From Candidatus Geothermarchaeota archaeon (GTDB lineage: Archaea; Thermoproteota; Nitrososphaeria; Geothermarchaeales; JDFR-13): DNA of 42,998 nucleotides. Of the stretch, positions 1 to 7,735 are shown piece after piece. The number at the start of each line of letters is the position of its first letter. Position 1 is the stretch's first letter. The notes under the pieces were generated by a model. That model did not search any database, was not told the origin of the DNA, and saw nothing but the letters and a program-made list of their open reading frames with translations. The position numbers were made by a program, and so were the translations under genes. The stretch spans positions 1 to 42,998 of the forward strand of contig WAKC01000019.1 in NCBI GenBank assembly GCA_015523605.1, read 5' to 3'.

Positions 1-560
1 TAGTCATCACCAACATGGTATACAGCGTCTCCACAGCATGATGAGTCGGTGAAGAAGCCGACCTTCAAACCGGCTTTTTCAAGGATATATGCAGTCCTCA
101 TCAATATATCTTGGCCATGCTTATCATATGCAGCCATACAGCATGTATATATGAGTACATCGTATTCGTCGGATGAACCGGTCTTTTGGAGCCATGTAAA
201 TCTTTCTTTCTTCGGTGAACCTAGTGGATTTCCCTCTTCATAGACATTCCAGAGAACTTCATTTACCTTCTCTGGGTAGTTCTTCTCCTCATACTTAAGA
301 GCCTTTAACGACCTAAATATATGGGCTATATCAACGTTACTTGGGCATTGGGCTCCGCAGAAGTTACATGAGATACATTTCCATATATATCCATTCCCCG
401 GTGTTATACCCAGTTGTATATGTCTTATTGTCCTACGGACGAGTAGGTTATCTCCCAATAGACAGTTTACAGTACATGTTCCACATTGATAGCATTTGTA
501 AAACTCTCTATCCATGAGCTCAGCCAACCTTTCTCTATTCTCAAAATCTACCCTAACCAT
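1..560 (-). CDS. HdrC-HdrB-type heterodisulfide reductase subunit (fusion), C-terminus cut off by window edge
   Basis: Read on the minus strand from an ATG at 560; 186 codons are visible and the frame runs off the window. Two ferredoxin-type [4Fe-4S] sites are seen: Cys23/26/29/33 (CYQCGTCTVNC) and Cys62/65/68/72 (CISCNFCGAQCP), the hallmark of HdrC. They are followed by the start of a CCG (HdrB-type) domain with a Cys pair at 140-141 and CCG at 175-177. HdrB CCG domains bind the non-cubane clusters that reduce disulfides or related substrates. The order HdrC then HdrB in one chain resembles HdrD. It starts 10 nt after the stop of the HdrA-like gene, so it is the next gene of the same operon. 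Its substrate cannot be told from sequence, and CoM-S-S-CoB is not implied because no methanogenesis genes are visible here. Confidence 0.85.
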   Translation of the reverse strand, partial: MVRVDFENRERLAELMDREFYKCYQCGTCTVNCLLGDNLLVRRTIRHIQLGITPGNGYIWKCISCNFCGAQCPSNVDIAHIFRSLKALKYEEKNYPEKVNEVLWNVYEEGNPLGSPKKERFTWLQKTGSSDEYDVLIYTCCMAAYDKHGQDILMRTAYILEKAGLKVGFFTDSSCCGDAVYHVGDD

Positions 561-570
561 CTCACACCAC

Positions 571-3500
571 CTACTTAACCTTACTCAATTTTTCAATCGT
601 CATCTTAATCTCCTCCTTAGAAACGGTTTTCGCTATCTCATCCAACTTCTTCATAGTATTCACGAATTTATCCACCTCGGGGGCTCCGAACAGCTCAAGA
701 ATTAGGCGTTCACCCCTTATACCAAGCTTCTCTATAATCCGCTTCATACTCCTATACCGTATCAAAGTGTATTTATTGGCCCATTGATAGTGACAGTCAC
801 TACCACTCTCGGTTATCCTACATCCTGTAATTGCTACTGCTGGGGCACCCAGCATAAATGCCTTCTTAACAAGCCTCCAGCTAACCCTACTTGAACATGG
901 AAGCCTTATTAGCCTCGGGCTAGTAGGATACTGAATCTTAAATATACCTGTATTATCTGCAGCTGCGTATGAACACCAGTAGCAAGTGAATGCAATCGGC
1001 TTCTTCTCAGGCTCCTCCTTCAACATAGCCTCCATCATCTTATAGATATCCTCGTCTGTGAAGCCCGGTATCTTGATAGCTCCTACTGGACAGGCCGCCA
1101 AGCAGTTTCCACATCCCTCACAGAGTGCCGGAATAACATATACATGCTTCTTAACCTCGCCCTTGATAGCTCCATACGTACATACCTTCATACAGGCACC
1201 ACATTTTATACAAATGTCTTGATCGATAGATGCTATCATCGGCTCCCTCTCAATATATCCTTTGCTCAGCATAGATACTGCTTTGGAGGCGGCGGCCAAC
1301 GCATGGCTAATACTTTCTAGGACCATCTTAGGACCTTGGGCGGAGCCGGCTAGGAAAATCCCCGGGACTGTGCTCTCAGCGGGTCCCAGCTTTGGATGTG
1401 CTTCCATAAGGAAACCTTCTCTATCTAGAGGGACTTTTAGGGCCTCAGCTATCTCCCTAACATCCTCATTTGGATCTAATGCGAGTACGAGTACAGCCTT
1501 ATCATATGGTATCTCTACATTGGTGGAGAGTAGCTCATCATATATCTCGATGTATCCACCGTTAACCCTGACCTGCTCCTCCATAGGCTTGTCGGGATTC
1601 ACCCTTAAGAAGAGGACCCCCTCATTGAGAGCCTCGCGATAGAGTTTCTCAGCCTCTCTCTCATAAGTTCTAATATCTTTGTATATGACGGCGACGTTCT
1701 TACCCTTCCTCCTCAGCTCAAGAGCCTGGGAAATCATGGATGTACAGCAGTATCTACTACATCCTCTTCCATTAGATCTAGAACCTATACATGATATGAA
1801 TACTATATTATCTCCATCGACTTCATACCTAGTTTGCTCCAGCTCAAGATTCGTTATTATCTTACCATTATCTTGTATCCCCCATTCATTAGGTTCGTGG
1901 GGTCTAACTCCAGTGGCTAGTATGATCGCTCCTACATCGACTGTTGAGCCGTCGGATAGAGTGACTTTAAACTGGCCAGCGAATCCCGAAACCTCCTTAA
2001 CAACTGTATTCAATTTGATCTTCACACCATTCTCTATAGCCTCCTCAACGAGGCGTTCAACAATCTCCTCCCCCGAGACTTTATAGGGTGATATCCTATG
2101 TAGCCTCTTCACTAACCCACCTAGTTCACCCTCTTTCTCAACGAGAATAGTCTCGATACCGGCCTTTGCAACCGCTGACGCAGCTGCTAGTCCGGAGACG
2201 CCTCCACCCACAACTAGAACCCGTTTGTAAACCTCTGTCCTAATGGGTTTGAGGGGTATAAGTCCACGGCTCCTCTCAATGGCAGCGAGTGTATAGTCTA
2301 TAGCCTTCTCGGTAGCCTCATCAGGCTTATCAGCATGTACCCATGAATCTAGATTTCTTATATTGCCCATCTCAACGAGGTATGGATTTAAACCAGCCAT
2401 CTTGGCAGCGGTCTTAAACACCTCAAGATGTGTCGCTGGGCTACAGGCTGAGACCACAAGCCTATTCAACTTCTTCTCTCTAATTAGATTTGCGATGTAT
2501 TCGACGGATGAGGCTGAACATGCGAATTTAAGGTCTTCAACATGTGCTACACCCGGCTCCCTCTTAACCCTCTCCATAACCTTCTTGATATTCACTACCC
2601 CGGCTATGTTAGTTCCACAGTGACATACAAATACGCCTATCCTCTCCGGCTTCACCTCCTTAATCTTCTCTTCAAACTCCTCCTCCCTATACTCAATCTC
2701 TGGGATATGGGCCAGGGCCTTCACAGCCGCTGCACCAGCCTCCTGTACAGAGTCGCATATATCCTTGGGGCCAGAGGCGGATCCACATACGTAAATCCCT
2801 GGTTTGGAAGTGGCTACTGGATTGTCTTCCCTCGTCTTGATAAACCCATATTCATCTACCTCGAGCCCAAGTACCCTAGCAAGCTTGTTAATACCCTTAC
2901 TCGGTAATACTGCAGGTGCAAGCACGACCATGTCGAACATATCCTCTATGATCTCCCCAGTTGAGGTATTTTCATACTTTACATATATCTTCCCATCCCG
3001 ATAATCCACCTCTGAGGTTCGACCCTTAACAATTTTAATACCCTCCTTCAAAGCCCTCCAATAGAAGTCTTCAAACATCTTTCCATAGGCCCTTATATCC
3101 ATAAAGAGGCAGGTTACATCATGGACTCCATGCTGCTTCGCCTGGAGTGCATGCTTCAAGATATACATACAGCAGAATCCACTGCAATATTCATAGTATC
3201 TAACGTCTCTACTCCCTACACATGATATGAATAGGATTTTCTCAGCATGTCTATGGTCACTCGGTCTAAGGACTTCACCTCCACTCGGTCCAGATGCATT
3301 CAACATCCTGTCAAACTCGTAACTCGTTACAACATCCGGTATCTCACCAAATTTATACCGTGTTATCCTACCGGGATCCATTATCTCATATCCAGTTGAG
3401 ATGATTATAGACGCGACTTCCCTCTCAATTATCTTTGGAGTCATGGAGAAGTCTATAGCATCCCTCTCACAAACCCTTACACATCTATCACAGGGAAAGT

Positions 3501-3978
3501 ATCCAGGCGGATCATTTAGACAAGATTCTATATCTAAGACGTATATCCCAGGCTCCGCCTGGGGATAGGGAATATAGATAGCTTTTCTAAGGCTGAGTCC
3601 CTGACCACCATCACCCTCAAAGGGGACTGAGACTGGACATACCTCGGTACAGTCCCCACATTTTGTACAGTCTTCAGTCACATATCTAGGTCTCTGAAGA
3701 ATTTTGACACGGTATTTACCCGGTTCTCCCTCAAGCCCAACAACCTCCGACAACGTTAGAACCTCAATATTCTTATTCCTGATAACCTCGCCTATCAAGG
3801 GACCCTCTATACATATTGAACAGTCTAACGTGGGGAATGTCTTATCCAAGAAGGCCATCTTACCCCCTATCGAAGGCCCCTTCTCCACAAGGATAACCTT
3901 AACCCCCGCCTCCGCCAAGTCCAATGCGGCTCTTATACCGGCTATACCCCCTCCAACTACTAGGACTGAATTACTCAT
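571..3978 (-). CDS. hdrA: HdrA-like flavoprotein: two HdrA modules fused to a C-terminal MvhD/FlpD domain
   Basis: 1135 aa against about 650 aa for ordinary HdrA. Module 1 has an FAD Rossmann motif GGGIAG (9-14), the HdrA-type TLDCSIC motif (Cys53, Cys56), an inserted ferredoxin pair (Cys104/107/110/114 and 153/163/166/170) and the ISCVGSR...CC cluster site (Cys253/265/269/270). Module 2 starts near 446 with the HdrA N-terminal Cys domain (CHCG 452-455, Cys487, Cys512). It continues with a second FAD motif GGGVSG (591-596), a second CIGSR...CC site (Cys730/740/744/745) and two [4Fe-4S] sites (Cys923-933 and 953-963). Residues about 993-1105 are an MvhD/FlpD domain (CYWCSYA at 999-1005, Cys1028, Cys1053, Cys1062), which carries a [2Fe-2S] cluster and hands electrons to HdrA. 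It starts at ATG 3978, overlapping korC by 4 nt, and precedes the HdrCB fusion. HdrA is the flavin electron-bifurcating subunit. The layout also recalls QmoA plus QmoB joined in one chain. Confidence 0.93.
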   Translation of the reverse strand: MSNSVLVVGGGIAGIRAALDLAEAGVKVILVEKGPSIGGKMAFLDKTFPTLDCSICIEGPLIGEVIRNKNIEVLTLSEVVGLEGEPGKYRVKILQRPRYVTEDCTKCGDCTEVCPVSVPFEGDGGQGLSLRKAIYIPYPQAEPGIYVLDIESCLNDPPGYFPCDRCVRVCERDAIDFSMTPKIIEREVASIIISTGYEIMDPGRITRYKFGEIPDVVTSYEFDRMLNASGPSGGEVLRPSDHRHAEKILFISCVGSRDVRYYEYCSGFCCMYILKHALQAKQHGVHDVTCLFMDIRAYGKMFEDFYWRALKEGIKIVKGRTSEVDYRDGKIYVKYENTSTGEIIEDMFDMVVLAPAVLPSKGINKLARVLGLEVDEYGFIKTREDNPVATSKPGIYVCGSASGPKDICDSVQEAGAAAVKALAHIPEIEYREEEFEEKIKEVKPERIGVFVCHCGTNIAGVVNIKKVMERVKREPGVAHVEDLKFACSASSVEYIANLIREKKLNRLVVSACSPATHLEVFKTAAKMAGLNPYLVEMGNIRNLDSWVHADKPDEATEKAIDYTLAAIERSRGLIPLKPIRTEVYKRVLVVGGGVSGLAAASAVAKAGIETILVEKEGELGGLVKRLHRISPYKVSGEEIVERLVEEAIENGVKIKLNTVVKEVSGFAGQFKVTLSDGSTVDVGAIILATGVRPHEPNEWGIQDNGKIITNLELEQTRYEVDGDNIVFISCIGSRSNGRGCSRYCCTSMISQALELRRKGKNVAVIYKDIRTYEREAEKLYREALNEGVLFLRVNPDKPMEEQVRVNGGYIEIYDELLSTNVEIPYDKAVLVLALDPNEDVREIAEALKVPLDREGFLMEAHPKLGPAESTVPGIFLAGSAQGPKMVLESISHALAAASKAVSMLSKGYIEREPMIASIDQDICIKCGACMKVCTYGAIKGEVKKHVYVIPALCEGCGNCLAACPVGAIKIPGFTDEDIYKMMEAMLKEEPEKKPIAFTCYWCSYAAADNTGIFKIQYPTSPRLIRLPCSSRVSWRLVKKAFMLGAPAVAITGCRITESGSDCHYQWANKYTLIRYRSMKRIIEKLGIRGERLILELFGAPEVDKFVNTMKKLDEIAKTVSKEEIKMTIEKLSKVK

Positions 3979-4538
3979 CCCTTCATCACCCCCTTACCAA
4001 CATATTCATATGCCATCTCCCTACCTAGTTTGAGGGCCTTCATATTGAGGTCTACATATTTCTTCTTCACCCTTGAAGCAACTATCTCTTCAACTAGGTC
4101 TTCTGGGAAGGTCTTTGTTATCTCGTTGAAAAAGCCGAGGATAATGATATTAGCTACTATTCTATTCCCAAGTTTGATCGCATTCTCAATCGCGTTAATA
4201 CCTATCTGCCTAACACCTTCCACCTCTCTCGGCTCTACAAGAGAGGATTCATAGATTATAAGCCCTCCATCCTTTACATTTCCATATTCAAGGTCGTACG
4301 TCTCCTGGGTAGTCGCTATCAATATATCAGGATCTGTAAATATTGGATAGTCGATTCTATTCTCCGATATAATTACATCGGCTCTACTCCATCCACCCCT
4401 CTGTGCAGGGCTATAACCTATAGTCATGCTCGCCTCCAAACCATTTTTTATAGCGGTTTCACCCAGTATCATCCCTAAGGTGAGTATTCCATGACCTCCA
4501 GCCCCAATCAATCTAATTTTTAGATCTTTATTCACCAC
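3975..4538 (-). CDS. korC: 2-oxoacid:ferredoxin oxidoreductase, gamma subunit
   Basis: 187 aa, the usual size for a separate gamma subunit. The N-terminus has GAGGHGI, and the GYSPAQRGGWSRADVIIS stretch is the family signature (sYgpe-RGG-s-a-viiS). This subunit binds the CoA side of the complex that oxidatively decarboxylates 2-oxoacids to acyl-CoA and reduces ferredoxin. The start is a GTG (4538), with a second GTG immediately after it. It overlaps the beta gene by 11 nt and the hdrA-like gene by 4 nt, so translation is probably coupled. The substrate is most likely 2-oxoglutarate, judged from operon order and the beta subunit, but branched-chain oxoacids cannot be excluded. Confidence 0.88.
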   Translation of the reverse strand: MVNKDLKIRLIGAGGHGILTLGMILGETAIKNGLEASMTIGYSPAQRGGWSRADVIISENRIDYPIFTDPDILIATTQETYDLEYGNVKDGGLIIYESSLVEPREVEGVRQIGINAIENAIKLGNRIVANIIILGFFNEITKTFPEDLVEEIVASRVKKKYVDLNMKALKLGREMAYEYVGKGVMKG

Positions 4539-5382
4539 CTTTCATCACCCTCTCAACAAGCTTTCTATATTTAGTCTGGTAGGATTCACTAGGTCTATGG
4601 ACGAATTTACCAACTATGAATCGAGTTTCCTCATCAAGACGTTCGATACCAACATTTCTAAGATCAGCTGTATGGTCTATCTCAGACTGATTTTTAAACA
4701 TCCTCATCAAGCTGATTGCATCTCTACGGTTCATATCGGTATAGATTATACAGGGGGATATCACTTCCAGGAAGGTGAATCCATCCACCTTAAACATCTC
4801 TACAATTGTATCGACTATCTGACGGTAGTGTAGAACGGTCCATCTAGCTACATAGGGAGCCCCTATAGATGCTACCAGGAGTGGAACGTTGAATGTCCCC
4901 TCTATATGTCCATATGGAGATGTCAGTGTCCTCGAACCCTCAGGTGTTGTACCGCCATACTGGCCCCCAGTCATTCCATAGGTAAAGTTGTTAATCATAA
5001 TCACATTGATATCGTCATTCCTACGGATTGCATGTATTAGGTGGTTACCACCTATCGTACTAAGGTCTCCATCACCCGCGAATACCGTTACCTCCAACTC
5101 GGGTCTTACAGTCTTCAGACCAACGGCGAATGGGATGGCACGTCCATGGATCACGTGATATCCATCAATCTTTATATATCCCGGCATTCTACTAGAGCAT
5201 CCAATACCAGATACGAGGACATGCTTCTCAGGTGGTATTCCAGAGCGTAATAGAGCCTCCACATATGCCTTGGCTACAATGCCTATTCCACAGGATGGAC
5301 ACCATATATGTGGAAGCCGTTCAACCCTCAATAAAGCCTTAATCTCATCAATAGATGGCCTGATTAATTTGGCCTCACTCAA
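4528..5382 (-). CDS. korB: 2-oxoacid:ferredoxin oxidoreductase, beta subunit (thiamine-diphosphate binding)
   Basis: 284 aa. The thiamine-diphosphate motif GDGD...NN spans about 103-132. Cys28 and Cys31 (WCPSCG) with Cys62 and a Cys near 211 (ISPC) are the expected ligands of the catalytic [4Fe-4S] cluster. GIGCSSRMPGY and HGRA are typical of the 2-oxoglutarate-type beta chain, as is NFTYGMTGGQ. It performs the decarboxylation and electron transfer step. The start is TTG at 5382 within a TTGA overlap with korA; no better start lies nearby. It sits between korA and korC in the order usual for archaeal Kor operons. Confidence 0.9.
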   Translation of the reverse strand: MSEAKLIRPSIDEIKALLRVERLPHIWCPSCGIGIVAKAYVEALLRSGIPPEKHVLVSGIGCSSRMPGYIKIDGYHVIHGRAIPFAVGLKTVRPELEVTVFAGDGDLSTIGGNHLIHAIRRNDDINVIMINNFTYGMTGGQYGGTTPEGSRTLTSPYGHIEGTFNVPLLVASIGAPYVARWTVLHYRQIVDTIVEMFKVDGFTFLEVISPCIIYTDMNRRDAISLMRMFKNQSEIDHTADLRNVGIERLDEETRFIVGKFVHRPSESYQTKYRKLVERVMKGGE

Positions 5383-6527
5383 GCCTTATACACCTCCTCA
5401 ATCTTTTTTAATATGGCCTCGGGGGGTGGAACCCTTCCAGGAGCCCAAGGCATGCTATAAACCCCTTCATGGGAGATATACTGTCTAGCTACTCGGTAGG
5501 CCTGGCCCATGTTAACCTCTACAACTAGGATATTCCTTCCTTCCATAGCCAACTCCTTCAATCTTTTATAGGGGAATGGCCAGGCAGTCTTCAACCTATA
5601 TATGCCAACCTTCAACCCCTTCTCCCTCGCATCACTAACGGCTTTATAAACCGATCTTGAGGTTATCCCATAGGACACCACTATTAAATCCGCATCTTCA
5701 GTAAGCCTCTCCTCCCATTCTACAATCTCATCTGCATTATCCCATATCTTACGGAGTTTTCTCAGAAGCATCTTTGAATAGGTTTCATGATCTGTGGTTG
5801 GATACCCTCTCTCATCATGTGCCAATCCAGTTAGATGTATCCTATATCCATCCCCAGCAGCTACAAAGGGCGGAACTTCATATCTCAGGTCGAAGGGTAG
5901 AAACTCTTCAGGAGGTATCTCCGGCTTTTCATATTCGACTAACTCAATCTCGTCATGGGATGGGACGGATACCTTCTCTATCATCTGACCAATCATCTGA
6001 TCCGCCAATACAATTACAGGGACTCTATACCTCCAGGCAGTGTTAAAGGCTTTTATAGCCATGTCGAACATCTCCTGAGGACTATTTGGTAGATAAACTA
6101 CAGTCTCATAGTCTCCATGGCTTCCAAAATTCGCCTGTATAAAGTCTCCTTGGCCCACCTGAGTAGGTAATCCAGTTGATGGTCCACCCCTCTGGACATC
6201 CACAATTACAATGGGTGTCTCAATCATGAAGGCCAGGCCTATAGCCTCCTGCATCAACGAGAAGCCCGGCCCAGATGTAGCCGTCATAGACTTGACTCCA
6301 CCATTTGCAGCCCCTATAATAGCGACTACACTTGCAATCTCATCCTCAAACTGGATAAATGCCCCTCCTACCTGGGGCAATCTCCTAGCCATCATAGCAG
6401 AGATCTCATTTGAAGGTGTGATTGGATAACCAGCAAAAAACCTACATCCCGCCAGTAAAGCCCCCTCTACAAATGCATAGTTCCCCCTTAGAAAATAATC
6501 ACCCGGTTTCAACAATCCATTCTTCAT
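5379..6527 (-). CDS. korA: 2-oxoacid:ferredoxin oxidoreductase, alpha subunit
   Basis: 382 aa, the usual length. The pyrimidine-binding part carries GYPITPSNEI, an acidic residue in FEDEIAS, TATSGPGFSLM and the very characteristic VQRGGPSTGLPT. The C-terminal part has the transketolase-C-like fold (VVSYGITSRS, LKTAWPFP). It starts at ATG 6527, overlapping korD by 4 nt (ATGA). The sequence fits KorA (2-oxoglutarate synthase) better than pyruvate oxidoreductase, but substrate choice is inferred from similarity and operon layout only. Confidence 0.9.
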   Translation of the reverse strand: MKNGLLKPGDYFLRGNYAFVEGALLAGCRFFAGYPITPSNEISAMMARRLPQVGGAFIQFEDEIASVVAIIGAANGGVKSMTATSGPGFSLMQEAIGLAFMIETPIVIVDVQRGGPSTGLPTQVGQGDFIQANFGSHGDYETVVYLPNSPQEMFDMAIKAFNTAWRYRVPVIVLADQMIGQMIEKVSVPSHDEIELVEYEKPEIPPEEFLPFDLRYEVPPFVAAGDGYRIHLTGLAHDERGYPTTDHETYSKMLLRKLRKIWDNADEIVEWEERLTEDADLIVVSYGITSRSVYKAVSDAREKGLKVGIYRLKTAWPFPYKRLKELAMEGRNILVVEVNMGQAYRVARQYISHEGVYSMPWAPGRVPPPEAILKKIEEVYKA

Positions 6528-6823
6528 CCAACCCCCTCCTCCACAGGTTTATATAGGAGGTCGTGGACCTTGATACAATAGTCAGGACATATCCTCTCAC
6601 ACATTCCACATCCTATACACTCATCCTCCTTCCCAGGAATCACGATGGGATATTCATATCCCTGTTTATTCACCTTTCCAGAACGGCCTAGAACTCCAGT
6701 AGGGCAGAACTCTATGCAGAAGTGGCATCCTTTACATAGCTCTATATCTATCTCGACACGTCCAACCGGCCGCAATACATTCTTCACATTTAAAGGGATT
6801 CTACGGCTGGGAACCCGAATCAT
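6524..6823 (-). CDS. korD: 2-oxoacid:ferredoxin oxidoreductase, delta (2x[4Fe-4S] ferredoxin) subunit
   Basis: 99 aa with two ferredoxin motifs: Cys30/33/36/40 (CKGCHFCIEFCP) and Cys69/72/75/79 (CIGCGMCERICP). It relays electrons from the beta-subunit cluster to free ferredoxin. It is the first gene of the operon. An ATG at 6823 is preceded by a strong ribosome-binding site, GGGGGAT on the minus strand (6827-6833). TATA-like sequence lies within the next 30 nt (6842-6860), so the leader must be short. A 269-nt AT-rich gap separates it from the divergent alkyltransferase gene. Confidence 0.92.
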   Translation of the reverse strand: MIRVPSRRIPLNVKNVLRPVGRVEIDIELCKGCHFCIEFCPTGVLGRSGKVNKQGYEYPIVIPGKEDECIGCGMCERICPDYCIKVHDLLYKPVEEGVG

Positions 6824-7092
6824 CTAATCCCCCGAGGTAGTGGTATATACTATCTAAAAATCAAATTAATACCATCAATTTTTAAGCAGGGTATATATAT
6901 ACAAAATCATAGATTATATAAACAAAATTATTTCGTAAAAATTTTATATGGGAGGTTTAAAAATATCATACGATTTTTTTATATAACACTGTTAACAAAC
7001 TAAGAGAATCAACAATACATGAATATGAGGAATTCTCCATAATATTTTCTTATTTACTGAAAAATATTCAACTATTTAATTTCCAATATAAA

Positions 7093-7596
7093 ATGAGTAT
7101 CTCCACATATGTAAAGGCTATTAATAGCTATTTATTGAGGGAGATGAAAGAGATCTATATTCCTATATTCAGAGGTTCTCTTAGAGTTGTATACCAAGAT
7201 AGGTTGATTCATAGTGTAGAGTATATAGATAGGGTTGAAGACAAGTCATATAATGATATTGTCAGCCTTCTCTTCAAGAGGTATGCATCTGGATTAAAGA
7301 CAGACTTTACACAGCTAAAAATAAAGTTAGATGGCTTAACTGATTTCCAGATACGTGTATACAGGGTTGTCAGAAGGATCCCGTATGGTGAAGTGAGGAG
7401 CTATAAATGGGTAGCAGAACAGCTAGGGATAAAGTCTCCAAGAGCCATAGGTCAAGCTCTTAAAAGGAATCCCTTTCTAATCGTAGTTCCCTGCCATAGA
7501 GTCATAAAGAGTAATGGAGACCTAGGTGGATTCACCTCTATCCATGGAACAAATCTGAAGAAACACCTACTTAGACTAGAAGGAGTTGATATTTAG
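7093..7596 (+). CDS. ogt: Methylated-DNA--protein-cysteine methyltransferase (O6-alkylguanine repair)
   Basis: 167 aa. The C-terminal domain contains the suicide active site PCHRV at 133-137 with acceptor Cys134, the recognition helix SPRAIGQALKRNP and the RIPYGEVRSY strand before it, all standard for the Ogt/AGT family. It transfers the alkyl group from O6-alkylguanine in DNA to its own cysteine. No Shine-Dalgarno is visible before ATG 7093, and an AT-rich TATA-like stretch lies about 20 nt upstream, so a leaderless transcript is likely. It stands alone and faces away from the kor-hdr operon. Confidence 0.95.
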   Translation: MSISTYVKAINSYLLREMKEIYIPIFRGSLRVVYQDRLIHSVEYIDRVEDKSYNDIVSLLFKRYASGLKTDFTQLKIKLDGLTDFQIRVYRVVRRIPYGEVRSYKWVAEQLGIKSPRAIGQALKRNPFLIVVPCHRVIKSNGDLGGFTSIHGTNLKKHLLRLEGVDI

Positions 7597-7677
7597 AAAC
7601 CCCCTAATTCCCATATATCAAATATAATTTGAAACTATTCGAGAAAGTTAATCTTTAGTCTCTAAGGAACTCAAGGA

Positions 7678-7691
7678 ATATCTCGAGATAT
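7678..7691. promoter_or_regulatory. Perfect 14-bp palindrome upstream of the 765-aa exoprotein gene
   Basis: ATATCTCGAGATAT is fully self-complementary and ends 44 nt before the TTG start at 7736. The position fits an operator or a composite promoter element. No bound regulator can be named. Confidence 0.35.
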
Positions 7692-7735
7692 AATCTGTCA
7701 TGATTGAATGTAGATATAACTTTCATTAGTCTCGA

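Noticed and set aside
1-6823. Methanogenesis heterodisulfide reductase
   Set aside because: Hdr subunits alone do not indicate methanogenesis. The oxidoreductase context and absence of mcr, mtr or hydrogenase genes make a CoM-S-S-CoB substrate unsupported.
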